64,000 nt of DNA from Paramesorhizobium salinisoli (GCF_003335045.1 NZ_QOZG01000002.1:248001-312000); one strand, 5' to 3'. Numbered from the stretch's first letter, positions 46,842 to 56,214 are shown. Notes: generated from the sequence alone by a model not told the origin. Program-made: numbers and translations.

Positions 46842-47289
46842 GAACCGCTTCCACCGGATGGATCGAGCGGAAGCCCACCGAAATGCGGTTCCACGCGTTG
46901 ATGGTGGTAATCACGAGCGTCAACTTGACGATTTCCTCATCGCTGAATTGAGCTTTCAGCGCTTCGTAATCCGTATCCGGCGCCCGCGTCTGGGCCACCA
47001 GCGTCAGCGCTTCCGTCCAGCCGAGAGCGGCACGCTCGCGATCGGTATAAAGCGGCGATTCCCGCCAACCATCGAGCAGATAAATGCGCTCCTCGGTCTC
47101 GCCATGCGCACGAGCTTCGCGCGTATGCATATGGATGCAATAGGCGCAGCCATTGATCTGCGAGGCGCGAATCTTCACAAGGTGACGGATCGTCTCGTCG
47201 AGACCGCTGTTCGCGGTCTTGCTTTCCATGTCGAGCATCGCCTGCATGATCTGCGGCGCAACGGCGAAGGGATTCATTCTCGGTTTCAT
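46828..47289 (-). CDS. Carboxymuconolactone decarboxylase/AhpD-like protein
   Basis: A 153-residue helical protein of the CMD/AhpD superfamily. The core NGCAYCIHMHTREARAHG holds the redox CxxC (Cys48, Cys51) and the catalytic His pair (His53, His55), matching alkylhydroperoxidase-type members rather than true lactone decarboxylases. It is the expected C partner of the carboxymuconolactone decarboxylase/oxidoreductase/epimerase set regulated by ECF41 sigma factors. First gene of a two-gene operon; the ATG at 47289 follows GGAG by eight bases and lies about 35 bases from an ECF41 promoter. The physiological substrate of this group is unknown. Confidence 0.92.
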   Translation of the reverse strand: MKPRMNPFAVAPQIMQAMLDMESKTANSGLDETIRHLVKIRASQINGCAYCIHMHTREARAHGETEERIYLLDGWRESPLYTDRERAALGWTEALTLVAQTRAPDTDYEALKAQFSDEEIVKLTLVITTINAWNRISVGFRSIHPVEAVHAAA

Positions 47290-47324
47290 CTCATGTCTCC
47301 AAATCAGAGGTTATGCGATGCCTA

Positions 47325-47351
47325 GACGAGATAGCGTGGCGGAATGTGACA
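47325..47351 (-). promoter_or_regulatory. ECF41-type promoter of the CMD-sigma operon
   Basis: Read on the minus strand, TGTCACA (47351-47345) is followed after exactly 16 bases by CGTC (47328-47325). This is the consensus reported for ECF41 promoters (TGTCACA, 16 bases, CGTC). Predicted start near 47318, 28 bases before the first ATG. It implies positive autoregulation of the operon. Confidence 0.88.
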
Positions 47352-47419
47352 TGGGATTGGTGTAGCCGATCATTTTTTCGATATCGCAGCCCAGCGATCT
47401 TACATCTGATAGTCACGGT

Positions 47420-48814
47420 TCATGTCTCGATGATTTCCAGCGCTTCTGCGATTTTCCCGGCGAGGCGGGCCGCCACCTCGTCCTTGCTCATGTCTGGCCA
47501 TTCCTCGATGCCCAGCTTTGAGACGATGCGCACGGTGTTGCGGTCGCCGCCCATGACCCCGCTTGCCTGGGATACGTCATTGGCAACGATCCAGTCGGCC
47601 CCCTTCTTCTCCAGCTTCTTTCGGGCATTGGCGAGAAGATCCTGCGTTTCAGCGGCGAAGCCGACGACGAGGCGCGGGCGCTCGGCGTGATGGCCTATCC
47701 CGGCGAGGATATCTGGGTTCTCCACCATCTGCAGCACCGGAGGCTTGGCCCCCGGCTGCTTCTTGATCTTTTGGCCCGCTTGCGCTTCGGCCCGCCAATC
47801 GGCGACGGCGGCGACCATGACGGCTGCGTCGACCGGAAGCAGTTGCTCGACCGCATCCTTCATCTCGCGCGCCGTCTCGACATGGATCACCGAAACGCCC
47901 TCAGGGTCCGGCATGGATACCGGACCGGAGACCAGGCGCACGGTGGCACCCAGCCGCGCAAGGGCTGCCGCGATGGCATGGCCCTGCTTGCCCGAGGAGC
48001 GGTTGGCGATGTAGCGCACAGGATCGATCGGCTCGACCGTCGGACCGGAGGTCACGACGATTGTTTTGCCGGCTAACGGTATATGAGCCGGCTTGAAGAA
48101 CGCCTCGATCGCGGCGGTGATTTCGAGTGGCTCGGCCATACGGCCCTCGCCCGCCTCGCCGCTTTCCGCCATTTCGCCGCGGTTGGGGCCGATAAAGCGG
48201 ATGCCGTCGCGCGCCAGCGTGGCGCAGTTGCGCCGCGTGGCCGGATGGTCCCACATCAGCGGGTTCATGGCGGGAGCGACAAGCACCGGTGCGGTGGTGG
48301 CAAGAAGCACGGCGGTGGCCAGATCGTCGGCAAGGCCGTTGGCCATCTTCGCCATCAGGTCGGCGGTGGCGGGCGCCACCACGATCAGATCCGCCTCGCG
48401 CGACAGGCGGATATGGCCGACGTCCTGCTCATCCTCTCGGGAGAAGAGATCGGTGAAGACATGATCGGCGGCAAGCGCACCGACCGCAAGCGGCGTGACG
48501 AATTGCTGCGCGGCTTTGGTCATGATGGGGCGCACGGAAGCGCCGCGCTCGCGCAGGCGGCGGATTAAATCGAGGCATTTATAGGCTGCGATGCCGCCGC
48601 CTATGATGAGCAGCAGTCGCTTTCCCGCCAACGTTCCGCTGGAAATGGGGCTTTGCGCTTTCAGGGATGCGGGCTGGACAGGCAAGTCGGGGGTATCGGC
48701 TTGGCCCAGGAGCACGCGCGCCTCCTCCTCCATCGAGCGGCCATTGCGGGCGGCGCGCAGGCGGAGCCGTTCCTTTATCGCGCCATCGAGATTGCGAATG
48801 GTGATGCTGGCCAT
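47420..48814 (-). CDS. coaBC: CoaBC (phosphopantothenoylcysteine synthetase/decarboxylase) with N-terminal ribbon-helix-helix domain
   Basis: A 464-residue bifunctional coenzyme A enzyme: CoaB joins cysteine to phosphopantothenate, CoaC decarboxylates the product. CoaC (about residues 64-240) shows IIGGGIAAYK, a conserved His in VGHIRLSREAD, PATADLMAKMANGLADDL and PAMNPLMW. CoaB (about 250-460) shows SGPTVEPIDPVRYIANRSSG, VAAVADW, the lysine motif KIKK and GFAAET. Unusually, residues 1-38 (MASITIRNLDGAIKERLRLR, then AARNGRSMEEEARVLL) form an Arc/FitA-like ribbon-helix-helix domain, joined by a 25-residue Pro/Ser/Gln linker. The whole is one open frame; the only alternative start is a TTG inside the linker at TLAGKR. 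Cotranscribed with ubiE and ubiB. Confidence 0.92.
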   Translation of the reverse strand: MASITIRNLDGAIKERLRLRAARNGRSMEEEARVLLGQADTPDLPVQPASLKAQSPISSGTLAGKRLLLIIGGGIAAYKCLDLIRRLRERGASVRPIMTKAAQQFVTPLAVGALAADHVFTDLFSREDEQDVGHIRLSREADLIVVAPATADLMAKMANGLADDLATAVLLATTAPVLVAPAMNPLMWDHPATRRNCATLARDGIRFIGPNRGEMAESGEAGEGRMAEPLEITAAIEAFFKPAHIPLAGKTIVVTSGPTVEPIDPVRYIANRSSGKQGHAIAAALARLGATVRLVSGPVSMPDPEGVSVIHVETAREMKDAVEQLLPVDAAVMVAAVADWRAEAQAGQKIKKQPGAKPPVLQMVENPDILAGIGHHAERPRLVVGFAAETQDLLANARKKLEKKGADWIVANDVSQASGVMGGDRNTVRIVSKLGIEEWPDMSKDEVAARLAGKIAEALEIIET

Positions 48815-48882
48815 TTGATTGCAATTCCTTTCAAGGGAATGCGCCACAGCGCAATCATTGCCATCAATCTAAGCCAGTTTTT

Positions 48883-50460
48883 CTAGAGATGGAAGCCGAA
48901 TGCAACGCCAACGACCGCAAGTGCAATCAAAGCAAGCGCAACTCGGCTCCAACGCGAGCCGCGCGCTGCCGCCCGGCCGACAGCATCAGTTGTTTCCCGC
49001 TCGAAGCGCAGGCCGTTTTCAGCCATTCTGTCGAGCTGATAGGAAATCCGCTCAAAGCGCCTTGCAAGGTCGGGTGTCTGGCGCAACAGGTGCAGGAGCG
49101 CAAAGCCGCCTTCGCGCGCATCGGCGATGATGCCGACCGGCCCGAGATTTTCTTTGATATAGTCGCTCACCACAGGCTCGGCCGCCTTCCACATATTGAA
49201 ATGCGGATCGAGCGAACGGGATACACCTTCGACCACCACCATGGTCTTCTGCAACAGCAGCAGCTCCGGCCGCGTCTGCATATCGAAGAGTTCCGTCACC
49301 TCAAAAAGCAGGGTCAGGAGCTTGGCCATGGAGATGGTTTCGGCGGACTGGCCATGGATGGGCTCGCCGATGGCGCGGATCGCCTGAGCGAAGCTTGCGG
49401 CATCGTGATGATGCGGCACATAGCCAGCTTCGAAGTGCACATCGGCGACGCGCCGGTAATCGCGCTTGATGAAGCCATAGAGAATTTCGGCGAGGAAACG
49501 ACGCTCCTTCTTGCCGAGACGGCCGGTAATGCCGAAATCGACGGCGACAATGATGCCCTGCGGATCTACGAACAGATTTCCGGGATGCATATCGGCATGG
49601 AAAAAGCCGTCGCGCAGGGTGTGGCGCAAGAAGGACTGGATGAGCGTCTCGGCGAGTTGGACCAGATCGTAACCGGCGGCACGCAGACCCTCGACATCGG
49701 ACATCTTGACGCCGTCGATCCATTCGAGCGTCAGCACGTCGCGACCCGTGCGCTCCCAATCCACCGTCGGCACGCGGAAGCCGGGATCATCCTTCACATT
49801 CTCGGCGATTTCCGAAAGAGCCGCGGCTTCGAGCCGCAGATCCATCTCGATGCGGGTGCTCTGGGAGAGAGTTTGCGCCACTTCGACAGGGCGCAAGCGC
49901 CGAGACGCCGGCATGTACCGCTCCTGCAGCCGCGCCACCATGAAGAAGCTTTCGAGATCGCGAGCGAAACGCTGGCGAACGCCGGGGCGGATCACCTTGA
50001 CCGCGACTTTATGGGGTACTCCTTCACGCGCCACTTCCGCCGGATGAACCTGGGCGATAGACGCAGCAGCAATCGGCAGACCGAAGCTGACATAAAGATC
50101 GTCGATCGGGCGGCCGAGCGAGCCTTCCACCGCCTTGATCGCCGCCTCTTGCGGAAAATAGTCGAGTTTGTCCTGCAACAGCGCCAAATCGAACGCCACG
50201 TCGCGCCCGACGATATCCGGACGCGTCGCCAAGAACTGCCCGAGCTTGACATAGGAGGGCCCGAGCCGGTTCATCGCGCGCGACATGCGCTCGGAACGCT
50301 TGGTCGTGCGGATGCGACGGCGCGCCAGAAGTCCGGCGATGCGATGGCCGAACGCCGGCAAACCGGTCAGCCCGTCGGCTGGCAGCGCGGTGATAACGCC
50401 CTCACGTGTCATGATCCACCCAGCGTGGATCAGCCGGAAGGCGGCGGCGAGACTGCTCAT
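48883..50460 (-). CDS. ubiB: Ubiquinone biosynthesis kinase-like protein UbiB
   Basis: A 525-residue ADCK/UbiB atypical kinase needed for ubiquinone synthesis. The KxGQ motif is GPSYVKLGQFLATRPDIVG (near residue 70). The Ala-rich nucleotide loop is AAASIAQVHPA, the catalytic region is GFFHADMHPGNLFVD, and metal-binding DFG is VDFGITG. A hydrophobic C-terminal anchor (LALIALAVVGVAFGFHL) fits inner-membrane placement. Between ubiE (18 bases) and coaBC (68 bases) in one operon. Confidence 0.96.
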   Translation of the reverse strand: MSSLAAAFRLIHAGWIMTREGVITALPADGLTGLPAFGHRIAGLLARRRIRTTKRSERMSRAMNRLGPSYVKLGQFLATRPDIVGRDVAFDLALLQDKLDYFPQEAAIKAVEGSLGRPIDDLYVSFGLPIAAASIAQVHPAEVAREGVPHKVAVKVIRPGVRQRFARDLESFFMVARLQERYMPASRRLRPVEVAQTLSQSTRIEMDLRLEAAALSEIAENVKDDPGFRVPTVDWERTGRDVLTLEWIDGVKMSDVEGLRAAGYDLVQLAETLIQSFLRHTLRDGFFHADMHPGNLFVDPQGIIVAVDFGITGRLGKKERRFLAEILYGFIKRDYRRVADVHFEAGYVPHHHDAASFAQAIRAIGEPIHGQSAETISMAKLLTLLFEVTELFDMQTRPELLLLQKTMVVVEGVSRSLDPHFNMWKAAEPVVSDYIKENLGPVGIIADAREGGFALLHLLRQTPDLARRFERISYQLDRMAENGLRFERETTDAVGRAAARGSRWSRVALALIALAVVGVAFGFHL

Positions 50461-50478
50461 GAAACGACACTCATGTGG

Positions 50479-51282
50479 TCAGAGTTTCCAGCCGGAATGG
50501 AGTGCTGCGATGCCGCCGGAATAATTACGCCATGTGACGCGCTCGAAGCCGGCGGTACGGATCATCGCGGCGAAATCAGCCTGGCGGGGGAATTTACGGA
50601 TGGATTCAACGAGATAACGGTAGGAATCGCCGTCGCCTGCGACCATCTGGCCGATGCGAGGAATGGCATTGAACGACCAGCTATCATAGATGCGGTCGAG
50701 CAGCGGCATCTCCACTTCGGAAAATTCGAGGCAAAGCAGGCGGCCGCCCGGCTTCAGCACGCGGTAGGCTTCCGAAAGCGCCCGGTCGATATGCGGCACA
50801 TTGCGGATGCCGAAGGCGATGGTATAGGCGTCGAAGCGGTCGGACGCGAAGGGCAATTCCTCGGCATTGGCCTCGACGAACTCGATGTTATCGGCAAGCC
50901 CATTCTTGACCGCCCGGTCGTGACCGACCGCGAGCATCGAGCCATTGATGTCGAGGACGGTGGCGCGCGCCTTGCGGTTGGAGGCCTCCAGAATGCGGAA
51001 GGCGATATCGCCGGTGCCGCCTGCGACATCGAGCACCTGCCAGCCCTCGCGCTTGGGCGGCGCAAGCCAGTTCACCATGGCGTCCTTCCAGACGCGGTGG
51101 AGCCCGGCCGACATCAGATCGTTCATGACGTCGTAGCGGGAGGCCACCCGATGGAAGACCTCGTTGACCAGTCCCTGCTTCTCGTCTTCGCCGACACTGC
51201 GGAAGCCAAAGGACTTTTCCATGCCGCCCCTGGCGCCGACCCGGTCCGAAGCGCCCTGTTCATTGCCGTGTTCTGGGCTCAT
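50479..51282 (-). CDS. ubiE: Demethylmenaquinone/2-methoxy-polyprenyl-benzoquinol methyltransferase UbiE
   Basis: A 267-residue SAM-dependent C-methyltransferase of ubiquinone synthesis. Motif I is [14 protein letters not shown], preceded by [22 protein letters not shown], the UbiE signature; [14 protein letters not shown] and [13 protein letters not shown] follow, ending [15 protein letters not shown]. The ATG at 51282 has AGGTG just upstream; the frame extends further but without family-like sequence, and the 25 residues before [10 protein letters not shown] are a variable leader. First gene of ubiE-ubiB-coaBC. Confidence 0.96.
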   Translation of the reverse strand: MSPEHGNEQGASDRVGARGGMEKSFGFRSVGEDEKQGLVNEVFHRVASRYDVMNDLMSAGLHRVWKDAMVNWLAPPKREGWQVLDVAGGTGDIAFRILEASNRKARATVLDINGSMLAVGHDRAVKNGLADNIEFVEANAEELPFASDRFDAYTIAFGIRNVPHIDRALSEAYRVLKPGGRLLCLEFSEVEMPLLDRIYDSWSFNAIPRIGQMVAGDGDSYRYLVESIRKFPRQADFAAMIRTAGFERVTWRNYSGGIAALHSGWKL

Positions 51283-51350
51283 ACCGTCACCTGTCCATTG
51301 CGTGATGAATCCGGCTCGAGCAGCCATCATGCACAAGTCTTCGTCTCAAC

Positions 51351-51395
51351 CCATGATCTTTTCCGGAAAGCCTGTCAACTTCCGGGATTCATGCG
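51351..51395. repeat. Palindromic intergenic repeat, family 1 (copy d, decayed)
   Basis: CCATGATCTTTTCCGGAAAG, CCTGTCA, ACTTCCGGGATTCATGC. Arms still pair (CATGATC/GATTCATG with a bulge; CCGGAAAG/ACTTCCGG) but have drifted. It is within the 306-base space between the divergent ubiE and upp start codons, where the promoters must also lie; I see no gene in the rest of that gap. Confidence 0.65.
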
Positions 51396-51588
51396 CGATG
51401 ACACCGATATAAAGCTTGCAACGGGCGATACAAGCAGGCACCGCCATGTTTCGATGCGGGACGAGCGAGGCTTCTCGCGGGCAAAAGCAGGCATAAAACT
51501 GTGCGTGCGGCGAATGCAGCCGTTTCCACGCCTGCCGCCTGCCGCTAAGGTCTCGGAAAAATAGTTGTTTGTAGAGAGAGTAGCAGTC

Positions 51589-52215
51589 ATGGGCGTTACA
51601 GTCGTCGGTCACCCGCTTGTCCAGCACAAGCTCACCATCATGCGCAAGAAGGAGACCTCGACGGCGAGTTTCCGGCGCCTGCTCAAGGAAATCTCGTTGC
51701 TGCTCTGCTACGAGGTAACGCGGGACCTGGAACTGACGACTATGCGGATCGAAACGCCGATGACGGCGATGGATGCGCCGACGCTGGAAGGTAAGAAGCT
51801 GGTCTTCGCCTCCATCCTGCGCGCCGGAAACGGCCTGCTCGAAGGGATGCTTGATCTGGTGCCGGCGGCGCGCGTCGCCCATATCGGGCTCTACCGCGAC
51901 CACGAGACGCTGCAGCCCATCGAATATTACTTCAAGGCGCCGGAGGACATCGTCAATCGGCTGATCATCGTGGTCGACCCGATGCTCGCCACCGCCAATT
52001 CAGCCATCGCAGCGATCGACAAGCTGAAGGAGCGCGGCGCCACCAATATCCGCTTCCTCTGCCTTCTCGCGGCACCCGAAGGCATCGAGCGCTTTACAAA
52101 GGCGCATCCTGATGTTCCCGTCTTCACCGCCGCTATCGACAGCCATTTGAACGAGAAGGGCTATATCGTGCCGGGCCTGGGCGATGCGGGCGACCGCATG
52201 TATGGGACGAAATAG
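51589..52215 (+). CDS. upp: Uracil phosphoribosyltransferase
   Basis: A 208-residue enzyme making UMP from uracil and PRPP. The N-terminal [25 protein letters not shown] is split by the family signature, with [18 protein letters not shown], the PRPP loop [12 protein letters not shown] and [12 protein letters not shown]. The C-terminal [14 protein letters not shown] is diagnostic. Encoded next to the nucleoside catabolic operon, it recovers uracil released there. Ten bases after its stop a DUF4287-like gene begins, so they form a probable operon. Confidence 0.98.
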   Translation: MGVTVVGHPLVQHKLTIMRKKETSTASFRRLLKEISLLLCYEVTRDLELTTMRIETPMTAMDAPTLEGKKLVFASILRAGNGLLEGMLDLVPAARVAHIGLYRDHETLQPIEYYFKAPEDIVNRLIIVVDPMLATANSAIAAIDKLKERGATNIRFLCLLAAPEGIERFTKAHPDVPVFTAAIDSHLNEKGYIVPGLGDAGDRMYGTK

Positions 52216-52225
52216 GGAGCCAGCC

Positions 52226-52759
52226 ATGGCCCGGCGGAGCAATATTGCAGCTATCGAGAAGGCCACCGGACGGTCTTTCGAGGATTGGCTGGCATATTTC
52301 CGCTCTATCGACGCCGAGACGCTCTCCCACAAGGAGATCGCCGAAAGGATCGTTCAGGCCGGACTGGCCTCCGGCTGGTGGGCGCAGGCGGTGACCGTCG
52401 CCTATGAACAGCATATCGGACGGCGCATTCCCGGGCAGAAGAGCGACGGCACATTCCAGCTTTCCCTGACGAAGACCGTTGGTGGGACGATGGATGAGGT
52501 GCTTGAGCAGTGGTCAAGACTGATGGAGGGCCGTAGCGAGATCGGAGGCATCCCGGTTTCGCATGGACCGGAGACAAGCCGGACCGAGAAATGGCGTTAC
52601 TGGCGATGCCGGCTTGGCGACGGCACGCATGTCAACGTCCATATCTACCAGAAGACACCCGACAAGGCCGGGCTCGGTATCGGCCACGAAAACCTGCCAT
52701 CAGAAGCCCAGATCGAGCACTGGCGGAGCATCTGGAAAGAGATGCTGACGACGCTTTAG
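52226..52759 (+). CDS. DUF4287-like protein with SRPBCC-type C-terminal half
   Basis: A 177-residue soluble protein. The N-terminal 60 residues (IEKATGRSFEDWLAYF, later GLASGWWAQAVTVAYEQHIGR) match the DUF4287 pattern. The C-terminal part (TEKWRYWRCRLGDGTHVNVHI, GLGIGHENLPSEAQIEHWRSIWKEML) resembles the last strand and helix of START/SRPBCC proteins of the AHSA1 type. No catalytic residues are recognised. GGGAG precedes the ATG at 52226. Position directly behind upp suggests co-expression, but no functional link is known. Confidence 0.75.
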   Translation: MARRSNIAAIEKATGRSFEDWLAYFRSIDAETLSHKEIAERIVQAGLASGWWAQAVTVAYEQHIGRRIPGQKSDGTFQLSLTKTVGGTMDEVLEQWSRLMEGRSEIGGIPVSHGPETSRTEKWRYWRCRLGDGTHVNVHIYQKTPDKAGLGIGHENLPSEAQIEHWRSIWKEMLTTL

Positions 52760-52863
52760 CGCATTTCAGATCGAAGTGGAAACGCTGCGGGACAGCGCCC
52801 CGCTCTGCCCTGCTGGCCATCTCCCCCGCGTGAGGGAGATGGCTGCTCTGGAATTCAGGCCCA

Positions 52864-54177
52864 TCACTCCGCAATCCGGCGCTTGACCGGGCGGATGGGG
52901 CGGGGACGGAGGGGGACGAAGCCGTAGGCGGCCTGAACCGAGCGGACCGCCGCTTCAGCCGCGGCCTCGTCGCGGGCGTGGACCAGCGCCAGCGGCTCGC
53001 CCGGATTGATCTCGGCGCCGATGGGCTGCAGGGCGGTCAGACCGACCGCGTGGTCGATTGTGTCCTCCGGCCGCGTGCGGCCGCCGCCGAGCGCGACGAC
53101 GGCGAGGCCCAGGGCGCGCGTCTCGATCGAGCCGACAAAGCCCTTCTGGGGCGACGGAACTTCCCGCGTGACGGGCGCTGCGGGCAGGTAGTGCGCCGGG
53201 CGCTCCACGAAATCGGCGGGACCGCCCAGCAGCGCCACCATGCGCCCGAAGGTTTCCGCTGCCCGGCCGCTCTCCAGTGCCATCTGCGCTTTTTCCATCG
53301 CCTCGCGCGGCGTTTGCGCCAGCCCAGAGATGACCAGCATTTCGGCAGCGAGCGCAAGCGTCACCTCCAGCAACCGTGCATCGCGCCGGTCGCCGGTCAG
53401 GAAATCGACGGCGTTCCTGACCTCGACGGCGTTGCCGGCGGCGAGCGCCAGAGGCTGGCTCATATCGGTGAGCAGCGCCGTCGTCGGGAGACCGGCGCCA
53501 TTGGCGACTGCCACGAGACTTTCGGCAAGGGCCGTCGCATCTCGCGTCTTCGTCATGAACGCGCCGTTACCGGTTTTGACGTCGAGCACCAGCCCCTGCA
53601 AGCCGGCGGCGAGTTTCTTCGACAGGATGGAAGCGGTGATCAGCGGGATGGACTCCACCGTCGCCGTCACGTCTCGGATTGCATAGAAACGCTTGTCGGC
53701 GGGCGCGAGATCGGCGGTCTGGCCGATGATGGCGCAGCCGGCCGCGCGTACGGTGCTGATGAAGCGCGTTTTGTCCGGTTGACTGACATAGCCGGGAATC
53801 GAATCCATCTTGTCGAGCGTGCCACCGGTATGGCCAAGGCCGCGGCCGGAGATCATCGGCACATAGGCGCAGCAGGCGGCGACGATCGGCGCCAGCATCA
53901 GCGAGACATTGTCGCCGACGCCGCCCGTCGAATGCTTATCGACGACGGGGCCATCAAGTGCGGACCAGTCGAGCACGTCGCCGGAATCGCGCATGGCGAG
54001 TGTCAGCCCCACGGCCTCGTCACGACTCATGCCGTTGAAGAAGACCGCCATGGCGAACGCAGCTATCTGGCCTTCGCTGACCGTGCCCGAGGCGATGCCA
54101 CTGGCGAAAAAGGCGATTTCATCTGCGCCGAGCACCCTGCCGTCACGCTTGGCGCGAATGATCTCCTGGGGCAACAT
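52864..54177 (-). CDS. deoA: Thymidine phosphorylase
   Basis: A 437-residue pyrimidine nucleoside phosphorylase cleaving thymidine/deoxyuridine to base and deoxyribose 1-phosphate. Diagnostic segments: [20 protein letters not shown] (phosphate site), [20 protein letters not shown] (family signature) and KTGNGAFM. The C-terminal domain ends with basic [11 protein letters not shown]. Last gene of the nucleoside operon, two bases after deoC. Confidence 0.97.
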   Translation of the reverse strand: MLPQEIIRAKRDGRVLGADEIAFFASGIASGTVSEGQIAAFAMAVFFNGMSRDEAVGLTLAMRDSGDVLDWSALDGPVVDKHSTGGVGDNVSLMLAPIVAACCAYVPMISGRGLGHTGGTLDKMDSIPGYVSQPDKTRFISTVRAAGCAIIGQTADLAPADKRFYAIRDVTATVESIPLITASILSKKLAAGLQGLVLDVKTGNGAFMTKTRDATALAESLVAVANGAGLPTTALLTDMSQPLALAAGNAVEVRNAVDFLTGDRRDARLLEVTLALAAEMLVISGLAQTPREAMEKAQMALESGRAAETFGRMVALLGGPADFVERPAHYLPAAPVTREVPSPQKGFVGSIETRALGLAVVALGGGRTRPEDTIDHAVGLTALQPIGAEINPGEPLALVHARDEAAAEAAVRSVQAAYGFVPLRPRPIRPVKRRIAE

Positions 54178-54179
54178 GG

Positions 54180-54950
54180 TCAGTAATCCGCCGAGGCTGC
54201 GGCGCTGCCGCTGCCGTTTAGTGCCGCGAGCACATCATCGAGCAAACCGGAAGCGCCGAAGCGGAAGGTCTCCGGCGTCGCCCACCGCTCGCCCATGATC
54301 TCGTCGGTGAGAGCAAGATACCCGGCCGCTTCCTCCAACGTTCGGATGTCTCCGGCGGGCTTGACGCCGGCATCGCGGCGGAATTCGCGGATCGCTTCCA
54401 GCATGATGCGCAGGGCATGCGGCGAGGCGTTGATTTCCACCTTGCCGGTCGAGGATTTGATGAAATCTGCGCCCTCTTCCAACGCGACTTCCGAAGCCGT
54501 CTCGATCAAGGCATCATCCGCCAGCCTGCCGGTTTCGAGAATGACCTTGAGCTTCACCTTGCGGCCACACAGTTTTTTCACGGAGCTGATCATCTGCCTG
54601 GAAAGGACTGCGCCGTTCGCCGCAAAATCGCGGTAAGGCAGCACGAGGTCGATCTCGTCGGCCCCATCGGCAATCGCCTGCTCCGTCTCGGCCAGCACGT
54701 CATCGATATCCGTGCCGCCATGGGGAAAGTTGACGACGGCCGCAATCCGTACGCCGGTGCCGTGCAAAAGCGCCTTGGCGGTTTCGATGAACCGAGGCCA
54801 GATGCAGATGGCAGCCGTGTGGCCATGGGGCGTGATCGCCCTGGCACTGAGCGCCGCGACCGCCTGTGGCGTCGAATCCTCGGCAAGATCGGTCAGGTCG
54901 ATCAGCGGCAATACGCGGAGCGCTAGCGATTTGCGGTCGGCTGGGGTCAT
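54180..54950 (-). CDS. deoC: Deoxyribose-phosphate aldolase
   Basis: A 256-residue class I aldolase splitting 2-deoxyribose 5-phosphate into acetaldehyde and glyceraldehyde 3-phosphate. The Schiff-base lysine is in DFIKSSTGK (near residue 167), the second lysine in [10 protein letters not shown] (near 202), and the acid Asp in [11 protein letters not shown]. The start overlaps the purine nucleoside phosphorylase stop by four bases. No phosphopentomutase (deoB) is encoded in the window to convert the 1-phosphate from DeoA into DeoC's substrate. Confidence 0.97.
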   Translation of the reverse strand: MTPADRKSLALRVLPLIDLTDLAEDSTPQAVAALSARAITPHGHTAAICIWPRFIETAKALLHGTGVRIAAVVNFPHGGTDIDDVLAETEQAIADGADEIDLVLPYRDFAANGAVLSRQMISSVKKLCGRKVKLKVILETGRLADDALIETASEVALEEGADFIKSSTGKVEINASPHALRIMLEAIREFRRDAGVKPAGDIRTLEEAAGYLALTDEIMGERWATPETFRFGASGLLDDVLAALNGSGSAAASADY

Positions 54951-55750
54951 GCGATCTCTCCGATCAGATGGTGCAATATGGCTTGCAGGCGTCTGCCGCC
55001 GATGGGGGCCATATCCTTGGTTTCCTGATGCGACAGCTCGCCCCCGGTCATGCCAGCGCCCAAATTGGTGATGACCGAGCAGGCGGCGACGCGAAGCCCC
55101 AGAAATCGAGCGAGGATGACTTCCGGCACGGTCGACATGCCTACCGCATCGGCCCCAAGCGCCCGCGCCATGCGGATTTCAGCCGGTGTTTCGAAGGACG
55201 GGCCGGAGAACCACATATAGACGCCACGCGGCAACGTCTCCCCCGCCTTGGCCGCGGCATCTTCGAAAGCTTGCTTGAGACCGGCATCATAGGCGGCTGT
55301 CATGCCGACGAAACGCTCATCCGAAAGCTCTCCGATCAGTGGGTTGAGGCCGGAATAGTTGATATGATCGTCGATCAACATGACGCTGCCCGGGGCAAGG
55401 TCTTCGCGCACGGAGCCGGCGGCATTGGTCAGGATCAATGTCTCGATGCCCAGGCTCTTTAGCGTCTCCAGCGCCGGGCGCATGGCGGCGGCGTTGCCCT
55501 CCTCGTAATAATGCGCCCTGCCCGAGAGGATGAGAACGGGTTTACCCGAAAGCCGCCCTGCCACCAGTTCGCCTGCATGGCCGGATACGCCGCTCACCGG
55601 AAAACCTGGCAAGTCCGCATAGGAAAAGCGCAGCGCGTCCTCCACCACGTCAACGAGGGGACCCAAGCCTGAGCCGAGCACCACAGCGAGTTTCGGGGCG
55701 AGCCTTGCCTCTTCAAGCGCGGCGCCTATGCGGCTGACGGTGTTCTCCAT
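54947..55750 (-). CDS. Purine nucleoside phosphorylase (trimeric type)
   Basis: A 267-residue PNP of the mammalian-like trimeric class, which phosphorolyses inosine and guanosine. Features: VVLGSGLGPLVD (phosphate loop), SGRAHYYEEG, TNAAGSV, the family signature SGPSFETPAEIRMARALGADAVGMSTVPE and VITNLGAGM with the purine-binding Asn. Coupled to deoC by overlap and six bases from cdd. Confidence 0.95.
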   Translation of the reverse strand: MENTVSRIGAALEEARLAPKLAVVLGSGLGPLVDVVEDALRFSYADLPGFPVSGVSGHAGELVAGRLSGKPVLILSGRAHYYEEGNAAAMRPALETLKSLGIETLILTNAAGSVREDLAPGSVMLIDDHINYSGLNPLIGELSDERFVGMTAAYDAGLKQAFEDAAAKAGETLPRGVYMWFSGPSFETPAEIRMARALGADAVGMSTVPEVILARFLGLRVAACSVITNLGAGMTGGELSHQETKDMAPIGGRRLQAILHHLIGEIA

Positions 55751-55756
55751 CTGCTC

Positions 55757-56152
55757 CTACCCTCCAATCACGTCGGTCTTGAAACCGTGAGGAAGCAAGT
55801 CTCCCAACCGCACCGTTTCTACCACGCCGGTGCTGTCGCACAGATGAAGCGGCGTTTGCGGCCCGGCAAATTCGGCCAGACGTTGGCGGCAGCCGCCGCA
55901 AGGCGGACATTTCTCGAGCTTCTCCGCCACAACGAGAATTTCGGATATCTCGCCGCCGCCGCCCATGACGAAATGCGAGAGCGCGGTCGTTTCCGCACAC
56001 CAGCCCTCAGGAAAAGAAATCACCTCGATGTTGCAGCCAGAATAAATGCGGCCGTCCCGAGTGCGCAACGCCGCGCCCACCGGAAATTTCGAATAGGGCG
56101 CATGGCATTTCTGCATTGCGGCATGGGCTGCGTCAAACAAATCCTTGGACAT
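55757..56152 (-). CDS. cdd: Cytidine deaminase
   Basis: A 131-residue homotetrameric-type zinc deaminase converting cytidine/deoxycytidine to uridine/deoxyuridine and ammonia. Zinc and catalytic residues are in CAETTALSHF (Cys, Glu) and CPPCGGCRQRLAEF (two Cys), with SKFPVGAALRTRDGRIYSGCNIE substrate loops before them. I choose ATG 56152, nine bases after AGGA; an ATG at 56161 lies right on that site. Sits between nucleoside permease and phosphorylase genes. Confidence 0.97.
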   Translation of the reverse strand: MSKDLFDAAHAAMQKCHAPYSKFPVGAALRTRDGRIYSGCNIEVISFPEGWCAETTALSHFVMGGGGEISEILVVAEKLEKCPPCGGCRQRLAEFAGPQTPLHLCDSTGVVETVRLGDLLPHGFKTDVIGG

Positions 56153-56214
56153 GACGATCATTCCTGTACTGCGGCCCTTACGGACCTTTGATGCGACCGG
56201 GAAAAACGACGCCG

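Noticed and set aside
48889-51564. An 891-codon open frame on the plus strand opposite ubiB and ubiE
   Set aside because: It is antisense to two clearly conserved genes, its translation is rich in His/Arg/Asp and low-complexity, matches no family and has no ribosome-binding site. Long antisense frames are expected in GC-rich DNA when the true gene rarely uses certain codons.
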